A DNA stretch of 18,786 nt, taken from an uncultured Ruminococcus sp. Its GTDB lineage: Bacteria; Bacillota; Clostridia; Oscillospirales; Ruminococcaceae. The notes below the pieces were generated by a model. It ran no database searches. It saw nothing but the letters and a program-made list of their open reading frames with translations, and was not told where the DNA came from. Below, piece after piece: positions 1-5,651 of this stretch (positions are counted from its first letter, which is position 1; every line of letters begins with the position of its first letter). The stretch covers positions 1-18,786 of the forward strand of contig CAMHMM010000009.1 of NCBI GenBank assembly GCA_946186215.1, given 5' to 3'. A program made the translations under genes and the position numbers.

Positions 1-265
1 TTTTACAATAGGCATTCTACACAAATTTGCCCCATATTTCAATGCTTTTTACACTAAATTCGGGCAAATCCGATTTTGTTGCATTACAATTCGTCAATTT
101 AAATTAATTTTTGTTACCATTTTGTAATTTTTGTCATTTTTCTATCGTTTCCGGTAACCATCGGTGTAATAATCCTTGAGTGATTTGACGATAGCGCTCG
201 TTCCCAACTGCAAAGCATTTTCACTACCTTTATATATGCTCTTATATATATAATGTATATATTCG
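1..265. other. AT-rich intergenic stretch without a gene
   Basis: I see no credible coding region here. The stretch is strongly AT-rich, with runs of T and TATA-like alternations around 230-262. A sigma-A type promoter on the minus strand lies near the left edge (listed separately), so at least part of this DNA is probably the 5' leader of a leftward gene outside the window. The right boundary is where the GC-rich repeat array begins, a sharp change in base composition. Confidence 0.5.
14..42 (-). promoter_or_regulatory. Leftward sigma-A promoter for an off-window gene
   Basis: On the minus strand a TTGAAA -35 box (42-37) and a TAGAAT -10 box (19-14) are separated by exactly 17 bp. Transcription would start within about 10 bp of the window edge and run out of the window. 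Nothing can be said about the gene served. Each box differs from consensus by one base, so this is good but not certain. Confidence 0.5.
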
Positions 266-280
266 ATTGAACCGTGACCT

Positions 281-519
281 AACCCCTCCGCCTCGCTTCT
301 CTCGGCACCTCCCCTTTCAGGGGCGGCAAGACATTATTAGCACGGTCACTCTTAAACCAGCGCTTTCATTATGGTTCCGAGCTACAAGAGCTCGTTTCCC
401 TGCAAAAGAGAGTACGGGTAACAGCGGCGTTTCGCCGCCGGGAGGGTGTAAGCTCTGCCTGTCTTGCCTACCCTGAAAGGGGAGGGGGACCGCCGCCATC
501 GGGCGGTGGTGGAGGGGTT
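281..519. repeat. Repeat element bounded by 9-bp inverted ends (left array)
   Basis: The segment begins AACCCCTCC (281-289) and ends with the exact reverse complement GGAGGGGTT (511-519). Inside, a pyrimidine-rich block near 306-331 recurs in inverted form near 460-486. The right half, read on the minus strand, matches the element at 3825-4049, including the palindromic ACCGCC/GGCGG block and the ggcaagacaggcagagc stretch. No open reading frame in it looks real. The size (about 240 bp) and inverted ends resemble a MITE, but no target duplication is obvious and no transposase is present. Confidence 0.6.
416..442 (+). repeat. Short hairpin element, copy 1
   Basis: A 21-bp insert starting TAACAGC lies between two GGG triplets (416-418 and 440-442). 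It contains a perfect 6-bp stem, GCGGCG (424-429) with CGCCGC (433-438), and a TTT loop. The corresponding site in the two related longer repeats at 3710-3713 and 3902-3905 has only one triplet and no hairpin, so this copy looks like an insertion into the longer repeat. Confidence 0.7.
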
Positions 520-522
520 CTG

Positions 523-640
523 CTAAAGTTTAGAGCCACAAATTAAAGCTTTACTGCGAATAAACGAACGAGTGGATGTCAGCACTGCCGAACCGAGCCA
601 CAAATGAGCGTTCCCGCGCAAAAGAGAGTACGGGTAACAG
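523..640 (-). repeat. Copy of the ~130-bp intergenic repeat, reverse orientation
   Basis: Read on the minus strand, this matches the tandem units at 3693-3822 and 3885-4014. Shared pieces include gtactctcttttgc, tttgtggctcggttcggcag, catccactcgttcgttt and gcagtaaagcttta. There are scattered substitutions. The 3' side runs into hairpin copy 2. This is non-coding repeat DNA; the short open frames that cross it have no convincing start signals. Confidence 0.7.
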
Positions 641-657
641 CAGCGTTTCGCCGCCTT
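631..657 (+). repeat. Short hairpin element, copy 2
   Basis: Same CGGGTAACAGC start as copy 1. The stem is GCAGCG (640-645) with CGCCGC (649-654), with one A/C mismatch and a TTT loop. It is preceded by the same gagagtacgg flank as copy 1. Confidence 0.6.
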
Positions 658-662
658 GCCGA

Positions 663-757
663 CCTTAGTGTAAAATGATAACAGGCATAAAAGTTCCGGG
701 CTTCAAATGAACATTACCCACAAATGAAAGAGCGAGTAGCTGTCGGCCTTGCCGACC
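663..757 (+). repeat. Tandem ~95-bp repeat, unit 1
   Basis: The unit starts ccttagtgtaaaa and ends in the hairpin GTCGGC-CTT-GCCGAC (742-756). It is nearly identical to unit 2 at 775-873, separated from it by a short GC-rich spacer. A reverse-oriented relative begins at 3601, directly on the ktrB stop codon, and a degenerate one lies at 8290-8369. Confidence 0.75.
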
Positions 758-774
758 AAGTGGGGCGGGCTTTG

Positions 775-873
775 CCTTAGTGTAAAACAAATAATAGCAG
801 GCATAAAAGTTTCGGGCTTCAAATGAGCGTTACCCACAAATGAAAGAGCGAGTAGCTGTCGGCCTTGCCGACC
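775..873 (+). repeat. Tandem ~95-bp repeat, unit 2
   Basis: This is the second unit of the tandem pair. It shares gcataaaagtt, cgggcttcaaatga, ttacccacaaatgaaagagc and the terminal hairpin GTCGGC-CTT-GCCGAC (858-872) with unit 1. The unit ends only 4 bp before the -35 box of the aminopeptidase promoter, so the hairpin sits where an upstream insulator or terminator would be. Confidence 0.75.
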
Positions 874-876
874 CGC

Positions 877-905
877 TTGACATTGCATATAAATAATGGT
901 ATAAT
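877..905 (+). promoter_or_regulatory. Consensus sigma-A promoter for the aminopeptidase-ktrB operon
   Basis: TTGACA (877-882) and TATAAT (900-905) are both perfect consensus hexamers with an exact 17-bp spacer. Transcription should start near 912, giving a leader of about 70 nt before the ATG at 984. The leader holds an imperfect stem around 928-952. The promoter abuts the end of a repeat unit. Confidence 0.9.
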
Positions 906-983
906 CTGAGAGAAATCCACAAGGGAACGGGCAGCGGCTGATCGCCTGCCTTTTCCGTAACGATAAATTGAAAGGAACCTATC

Positions 984-2216
984 ATGTCAGTATCAGAAAA
1001 GCTGCTCCGCAAATATGCGGAGCTCATAGTCCGCACGGGCGTGAATGTTCAGCCCGGCCAGATAGTGCAGCTCACCATATCGGTGGAGCAGCACGAGTTT
1101 GCCGCACTCGTTATCGAGGAATGCTACAAGGCAGGCGCAAAAAAGGTCAATGTGGACTGGACGAGCGATGTCCAGAGCCGCCTCAACTTCACCTATGCAC
1201 AGCAGGATATGCTTTCCGCCGTTCTCCCGTGGGAAGAGGCCAAGATGAAGCAGATGACCGAGGATCTCCCCTGTCGCATCTTTATCGTGTCGGACGATCC
1301 CGACGCATTGAGCGGGATAGACCCGCAGAAGATCTCCGCCGTGATGCAGAGCAGATCGGCAGTGATGAAGCCCTACCGCAATGCCATCGAGGGCAGGCAC
1401 CAGTGGGTAATCGCCGCTCACCCCTCGGAAAAATGGGCTAAGAAATGCTTCCCCGATGCACAGGATGCCGAGGGCAAGCTCTGGGAAGCAATTCTCAGAA
1501 CTGTCCGCGTAACGGATGATAACGATCCCGTAGCCGAATGGAAGGCGCATACCGATTTTATCGAGGAAAAGGCTGCATGGCTCAATTCTCAGGCATTCAC
1601 ATCCCTTGAATACAAAAGCTCCAACGGCACCGATTTCACCGTGGAGCTTATACCCGGTGCAAGATGGGAAGGCGCAGGGATGAAAAATCCTCTCAACGAT
1701 GCCTTCTACATCCCCAATATGCCCACCGAGGAGATATTCACATCTCCCTATGCGGGAAAATGCGAGGGCACACTCGTTGCCGTGAAGCCTCTTTCGTGGA
1801 ACAGCCAGATAATCGACGGCTTTTCCATCACATTCAAAGACGGCAAGGCTGTGTCGTGCCGTGCCGAGCAGGGGCAGGAGCTTCTGGAAAAGATGATCAA
1901 AATGGATGAGTGTGCGTGTATGCTGGGCGAGGTAGCACTTGTACCCAAGGAGAGCCCCGTCAATCAGTGCGGCTTTCTCTTCTATGAAACGCTCTTTGAT
2001 GAAAACGCCTGCTGCCATTGTGCACTGGGCATGGGCTTCAAGGAAGTGCTTCCCGGCGGTGATGATCTTACCGTTGAGCAGGCGCAGGAAAAGGGCATAA
2101 ACGATTCCATAATCCATGTTGATTTTATGGTCGGCGCGGATGATCTCTCCATAGACGGCATGAAGCCCGACGGCACGAAAGTTCCCGTCTTCCGCAACGG
2201 TACATGGGCATCATGA
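984..2216 (+). CDS. M29-family metallo-aminopeptidase
   Basis: A cytoplasmic aminopeptidase of the M29 (AmpS/AmpT, thermophilic) family, which removes N-terminal residues from peptides using two divalent metal ions. The 410-aa length fits the family. Candidate metal ligands, by analogy with the family pattern, are E250 in the NMPTEEIF motif, E316 in GEVAL, H345 in CCHCALG, and H378 and D380 in IIHVDF. The catalytic Tyr is probably in the same 330-350 region but I cannot assign it. The start at 984 is supported by AAGGAA about 8 nt upstream and by the 410-aa match. The stop overlaps the next gene's start (ATGA), indicating translational coupling to ktrB. No functional link between peptide turnover and K+ uptake is obvious. 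Confidence 0.93.
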   Translation: MSVSEKLLRKYAELIVRTGVNVQPGQIVQLTISVEQHEFAALVIEECYKAGAKKVNVDWTSDVQSRLNFTYAQQDMLSAVLPWEEAKMKQMTEDLPCRIFIVSDDPDALSGIDPQKISAVMQSRSAVMKPYRNAIEGRHQWVIAAHPSEKWAKKCFPDAQDAEGKLWEAILRTVRVTDDNDPVAEWKAHTDFIEEKAAWLNSQAFTSLEYKSSNGTDFTVELIPGARWEGAGMKNPLNDAFYIPNMPTEEIFTSPYAGKCEGTLVAVKPLSWNSQIIDGFSITFKDGKAVSCRAEQGQELLEKMIKMDECACMLGEVALVPKESPVNQCGFLFYETLFDENACCHCALGMGFKEVLPGGDDLTVEQAQEKGINDSIIHVDFMVGADDLSIDGMKPDGTKVPVFRNGTWAS

Positions 2217-3601
2217 ATGATCAGACCACACAAAGCAAGAAAAAACTGCGGCTGAGCTCCGCGCAGATCGTCCCCATCAGCTTTCTCGGAGCGATACTTT
2301 TCGGCACGCTGCTTCTGCTGCTGCCATTTTCCACTGCGGCGGGCGAGACCACATCTCCGCTGACGGCGCTTTTCACCGCGACTACATCCGTATGCGTTAC
2401 GGGACTTGTAGTGGTGGATACCTACGCCCACTGGTCGCTTTTCGGCAAGATAGTCATACTCCTGCTGATACAGCTCGGCGGTCTGGGGATAATCTCCGTG
2501 ACATCGGTGCTGATGCTCATGGCGCACAAGAAATTCTCGCTGAGCATGACTGTAATGCTCCACGATTCATTTAATCTTGATTCCCTTTCGGGGCTGATGA
2601 AATTCCTCGTGCGCGTGTTCAGGGGGACATTCATCGTTGAGGGCATCGGTGCGCTGATGTATATGCCCTCGTTTATACCGCAGTTCGGCGTTGTGCGTGG
2701 GATATGGTACTCGGTGTTCACATCCATATCCGCATTCTGCAACGCGGGGATAGATATAATAGGCCCCGACAGCCTTATCGGGTATAACACTAACCTTCCC
2801 GTCATGTTCACCACGATGCTGATGATCGTAATGGGCGGCCTCGGCTACATCGTGTGGTTCGATGTTACCCACGGTGTAAAAGACGGGATCCGCAGGGGTT
2901 ATTCCCCGCTCAGGATATGCAAAAAATTCAGCGAGCACACTAAGCTCGTGCTTATACTGACTGCGGTGCTGATATTCGGCGGCGCGGCGGTGGTATTCAT
3001 CTTTGAATACACAAACCCCGACACTATCGGCGGTATGTCGGCAGGCGGAAAAATACTCAACAGCATATTCCAGTCGGTGACCTTCCGCACGGCGGGATTC
3101 GCGGCGATGCCCCAGCAGGCGCTCAGGGAAAGCACCTGTGCATTCGGCGATCTGCTGATGTTCATAGGCGGCTCGCCTGTGGGCACTGCGGGCGGTGTCA
3201 AGACCGTGACATTCTTCGCGGTGCTGCTAAATGCCGTATCGTACATCCGCGACCGCAACGAGACGGTTATCTTCGGCAGGCGCTTTTCTACCGAGGTGAT
3301 ACGCAAGGCTGCGGCAGTTGCAACGGTGAGCTTCATGGTATCGCTGTTCATGACCTTGCTGCTCATGACCTCTGACGGTGTATCACTGACGGACGGGCTC
3401 TTCGAGACGATAAGCGCTACCTGCACGGTGGGGCTTACAAGAGGGCTGACTCCGACGCTCTCCACGGCAGGCAGGATAATAATAATAATATCAATGTATC
3501 TGGGCAGGATAGGCCCCATCTCCATGGCACTGTTCTTCTCCGGCAAGGGCTCGGACAAAAACAAAGTAAGCTTTGCACAGGGCAGATTCATCGTTGGTTA
3601 G
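2213..3601 (+). CDS. ktrB: TrkH/KtrB-family potassium channel subunit
   Basis: Integral membrane subunit of a KtrAB-type K+ uptake system. I chose the ATG at 2213 because it gives the usual 4-bp ATGA overlap with the upstream stop; an in-frame ATG at 2204 would add three residues. The 462-aa protein has the four-fold M1-P-M2 arrangement. Filter loops are TSVCVTGL (58-65), SAFCNAGID (173-181), TFRTAGF (290-296) and SATCTVGL (401-408), each carrying the conserved Gly. The GGSPVGTAGG segment (about 319-328) corresponds to the gating loop of repeat three. The stop codon's last base begins a repeat hairpin at 3601. The partner ktrA lies 513 bp downstream across repeat DNA. Confidence 0.94.
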   Translation: MNDQTTQSKKKLRLSSAQIVPISFLGAILFGTLLLLLPFSTAAGETTSPLTALFTATTSVCVTGLVVVDTYAHWSLFGKIVILLLIQLGGLGIISVTSVLMLMAHKKFSLSMTVMLHDSFNLDSLSGLMKFLVRVFRGTFIVEGIGALMYMPSFIPQFGVVRGIWYSVFTSISAFCNAGIDIIGPDSLIGYNTNLPVMFTTMLMIVMGGLGYIVWFDVTHGVKDGIRRGYSPLRICKKFSEHTKLVLILTAVLIFGGAAVVFIFEYTNPDTIGGMSAGGKILNSIFQSVTFRTAGFAAMPQQALRESTCAFGDLLMFIGGSPVGTAGGVKTVTFFAVLLNAVSYIRDRNETVIFGRRFSTEVIRKAAAVATVSFMVSLFMTLLLMTSDGVSLTDGLFETISATCTVGLTRGLTPTLSTAGRIIIIISMYLGRIGPISMALFFSGKGSDKNKVSFAQGRFIVG

Positions 3602-3670
3602 TCGGCAAGGCCGACAGCTACCCGCGCGTTAATTTGTGGGTAACGCTCAATTGCAGCCCGAAACTTTAGT
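3601..3670 (-). repeat. Reverse-oriented copy of the ~95-bp repeat
   Basis: This starts with the hairpin GTCGGC-AAG-GCCGAC (3601-3615), which shares its first base with the ktrB stop codon. It continues as the reverse complement of the units at 663-757 and 775-873 (tttgtgggtaacgctcaatt, gcccgaaactttag). The hairpin could slow or terminate transcription leaving ktrB, but no T-run follows it. Confidence 0.7.
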
Positions 3671-3692
3671 TTTCCCCCCACTTACGCCCGAA

Positions 3693-3822
3693 GGCAGAGC
3701 CTGCACCCTCCCGTACTCTCTTTTGCAGGGTAACGATCATTTGTGGCTCGGTTCGGCAGTGCCGACATCCACTCGTTCTTTTATTTGCAGTAAAGCTTTA
3801 GTTTGCGGGTCGGAACTTTAGT
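3693..3822 (+). repeat. ~130-bp intergenic repeat, tandem copy 1
   Basis: This runs from ggcagagcctgcaccctccc to cggaactttagt and is repeated 192 bp downstream at 3885-4014 with few changes. A reverse-oriented copy is at 523-640. Open frames crossing it encode near-identical low-complexity peptides in both copies, a sign of repeat DNA and not of genes. Confidence 0.8.
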
Positions 3823-3824
3823 TG

Positions 3825-4049
3825 AACCCCTCCACCACCGCCCGATGGCGGCGGTCCCCCTCCCCTTTCAGGGTAGGCAAGACAGGCAGAGCCTGCACCC
3901 TCCCGTACTCTCCTTTGCAGGGAAACGAGCTTTTGTGGCTCGGTTCGGCAGTGCCGACATCCACTCGTTCGTTTATTCGCAGTAAAGCTTTAATTTGCGG
4001 CTCGGAACTTTAGTCCCACCAAATTACGCCCAAAGGCGGCGGAGGGGTT
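3825..4049. repeat. Repeat element bounded by 9-bp inverted ends (second array)
   Basis: The segment begins AACCCCTCC (3825-3833) and ends GGAGGGGTT (4041-4049), the same ends as the element at 281-519. It encloses the second 130-bp unit and the palindromic ACCGCC-CGAT-GGCGG block near 3837-3855. No coding potential is supported. Confidence 0.6.
3885..4014 (+). repeat. ~130-bp intergenic repeat, tandem copy 2
   Basis: This is the second tandem copy, the same length as the unit at 3693-3822 and closely similar throughout. At the ccctcccgtactctc junction (about 3898-3911) it lacks the hairpin insert found in the left array at 419-439. Confidence 0.8.
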
Positions 4050-4114
4050 CTCTCGGCTCAATATTGTACGCACGACGATTAAAAGCAGATAAACATGATC
4101 AGGAAAGGATCAAT

Positions 4115-4768
4115 ATGAAATCAGTAGTTGTTTTCGGCCTCGGCCAGTTCGGAAGGAGCCTTGCGCTCAGTCTCAGCAAGGCAGGGGCGGATGTTATGGC
4201 AGTGGATAAAAACGAAGAGGTAGTTGCCGCTGTTGCGCCCAGCGTGACCTATGCTGCGGCTGCCGATCTTTCAAACGCGGATGCCATATCCGGACTGGGC
4301 ATAAACAACATGGATATCGCAGTTGTGGCGCTGGCCTCCAACCTTGCGGCCAGCATACTGTGCGTTGTCATATCAAAGGAGCTTGGCATACCCTATGTTA
4401 TCGCCAAGGCATCCGGCGAACGCATGGGAGTAATACTCAAAAAGATCGGCGCAGACAGGATAATCTATCCCGAGTCGGAAATGGGTGAACGCACGGCGCG
4501 TGTGCTCATGTCCAACGACTTCCTTGAATATTTCGATATCGACGACAATCTCTGCATAGTTGAGATGAAGCCCCGCAAGGAATGGGTTGGCAAGAGCCTC
4601 AAGCAGCTCAATCTCCGCGAAAAGTACCGCATAAATGTGGCGGCGGTCAAGTCACACAATGAAATGCGCTCCTCTATCGATCCCAACAAGCCGCTGAAGG
4701 AAAACTCCGATCTTCTGATAGTCACCGAGCGCGAGAACCTGAAAAACCTCAGCAAGAATATGAAGTGA
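4115..4768 (+). CDS. ktrA: KtrA/TrkA-type RCK regulatory subunit of K+ uptake
   Basis: Peripheral cytoplasmic gating subunit that binds nucleotides and forms a ring on KtrB. The 217-aa protein has an N-terminal RCK_N Rossmann fold with GLGQFG (8-13), the ribose-binding acid in AVDKN (D31), and segments DLSNADAI and VVALASNLAAS. An RCK_C domain lies at about 135-217. I start at 4115 because AGGAAAGG lies about 8-13 nt upstream and the protein begins directly with the beta strand of the Rossmann fold. The same frame is open back to 3995, but that part is repeat DNA. The stop overlaps a GTG start of the next gene. No clear promoter is visible just upstream. Confidence 0.94.
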   Translation: MKSVVVFGLGQFGRSLALSLSKAGADVMAVDKNEEVVAAVAPSVTYAAAADLSNADAISGLGINNMDIAVVALASNLAASILCVVISKELGIPYVIAKASGERMGVILKKIGADRIIYPESEMGERTARVLMSNDFLEYFDIDDNLCIVEMKPRKEWVGKSLKQLNLREKYRINVAAVKSHNEMRSSIDPNKPLKENSDLLIVTERENLKNLSKNMK

Positions 4769-5478
4769 CCAATAATACATCTGACAGACAGCGGGATGAC
4801 ATTATGGAAGGCTGCACCGGAAAGAGAAAGCTCATTTCAATAATACTCAAGCTTATCACCATAACAGCCGCGCTTGTCGGCACAGTGCTCAGTGCGGCGG
4901 CGGCAAGCAGCGCGTTCATGGGCGGCAAAACGGTGCTTATGTATTTTACCATCCAGTCAAACATCGGCATCGCGGCTGTATGTGCCGCAGGGTTTTTCCT
5001 GCTTCTCGGCGGGAAAAGGATACCCGCTTTCTGGTACACGGTAAAACTTGTAGGCTCGGTGGCTATAACGCTCACGGGGATAGTCTTCTGCTTTGTACTG
5101 GCTCCCACCATGGGCGATATGGCATGGAATGTGCCGAACGCCCTGACTCATGTGGTGGTGCCGCTGGCAGCTGTGGCCGATCTTTTCGTGACAGGGCGAA
5201 AGGGCACGATAAAAAAGCGCAGTGTCCTCTGGGTGACGCTTCCGCCAATATTATACGCTGTATATGCGGGTATCGGCTATATGAGCGGCTGGGATTTCGG
5301 CGACGGCCGCAGCTTTCCCTATTTCTTCCTTAACTGGGGAAGCCCTGCGGGAGCCTTCGGCTTCACGGACACACTGCCCTTTATGGGCTGCGCCTGGTGG
5401 ATAATCGTGATACTTTTATTCCTGCTTGCGGTAGGCTTCGGCTACAGATTTATAATTGAAAAGATATCTTCCGAATAA
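4765..5478 (+). CDS. Pr6Pr-like multi-pass membrane protein
   Basis: A 237-aa hydrophobic protein with about six predicted membrane spans. It begins with a short polar N-terminus and a basic patch (GKRK), followed by the first span. The conserved-looking YFTIQSN motif after the first hairpin, the ALTHVVVPL motif in the middle, and the DFGDGRSFPYFFLNW region late in the protein match the pattern I associate with the Pr6Pr (FAR-17a/AIG1-like) family. Its biochemical role in bacteria is not established. The GTG start at 4765 overlaps the ktrA stop (GTGA); an ATG at 4804 would remove 13 residues and is an equally reasonable start. Coupling to ktrA suggests cotranscription, not a proven shared function. 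Confidence 0.72.
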   Translation: MTNNTSDRQRDDIMEGCTGKRKLISIILKLITITAALVGTVLSAAAASSAFMGGKTVLMYFTIQSNIGIAAVCAAGFFLLLGGKRIPAFWYTVKLVGSVAITLTGIVFCFVLAPTMGDMAWNVPNALTHVVVPLAAVADLFVTGRKGTIKKRSVLWVTLPPILYAVYAGIGYMSGWDFGDGRSFPYFFLNWGSPAGAFGFTDTLPFMGCAWWIIVILLFLLAVGFGYRFIIEKISSE

Positions 5479-5482
5479 AAAC

Positions 5483-5518
5483 CCGGATGTATGCGCCTGC
5501 GTACATCCGGAATTTTAT
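5483..5518 (+). terminator. Hairpin terminator after the ktrA operon
   Basis: A perfect 9-bp stem, CCGGATGTA (5483-5491) with TACATCCGG (5502-5510), encloses a 10-nt loop and is followed by AATTTTATT. It sits 5 bp after the stop of the membrane protein gene. The T-tract is interrupted, so efficiency is uncertain. Confidence 0.75.
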
Positions 5519-5540
5519 TAGAATAGTTTCATAACAAATG

Positions 5541-5574
5541 AGAGTACTGGTAACAGCGGGTTTTGCCCGCTGTT
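5541..5574 (+). repeat. Short hairpin element, copy 3
   Basis: Flank agagtactggtaacagc as in copies 1 and 2. The stem is AACAGCGGG (5552-5560) with CCCGCTGTT (5566-5574), nine perfect pairs. Its last two bases are the first two of the -35 box of the helicase promoter. Inner stem bases differ from copy 1 on both arms, keeping the pairing. Confidence 0.7.
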
Positions 5575-5601
5575 GACAATGTTCATGCTTGTGTGTATAA
5601 T
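5573..5601 (+). promoter_or_regulatory. Consensus sigma-A promoter of the helicase gene
   Basis: TTGACA (5573-5578) and TATAAT (5596-5601) are perfect hexamers with an exact 17-bp spacer. Transcription would begin near 5608. The 5' end of the -35 box is formed by the 3' arm of hairpin copy 3. Confidence 0.9.
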
Positions 5602-5651
5602 TATAGTGAAGCTGTATAAGCAATATGGCAGGAAATGACACGGGGTTATTT

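Noticed and set aside
267..499. Small open frames on both strands in the left repeat array
   Set aside because: They lie wholly in repeat DNA, lack ribosome sites, and encode proline/arginine-rich sequences that recur wherever the repeat occurs.
663..873. Tandem repeats as a CRISPR array
   Set aside because: The units are about 95 bp with only a short spacer, not 24-40 bp repeats with unique spacers, and there are no cas genes.
993..2117. Long open frame on the minus strand opposite the aminopeptidase
   Set aside because: It is a shadow of the M29 gene, whose protein is clearly recognised; the minus frame has no ribosome site or recognisable motifs.
3636..4013. Three open frames of about 60 codons with near-identical peptides in the second array
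   Set aside because: The peptide similarity comes from the tandem 130-bp repeat read in different frames; there are no start signals and no family resemblance.
281..4049. A complete insertion sequence or composite transposon
   Set aside because: No transposase or fragment of one is found, and the enclosed genes are ordinary housekeeping functions.
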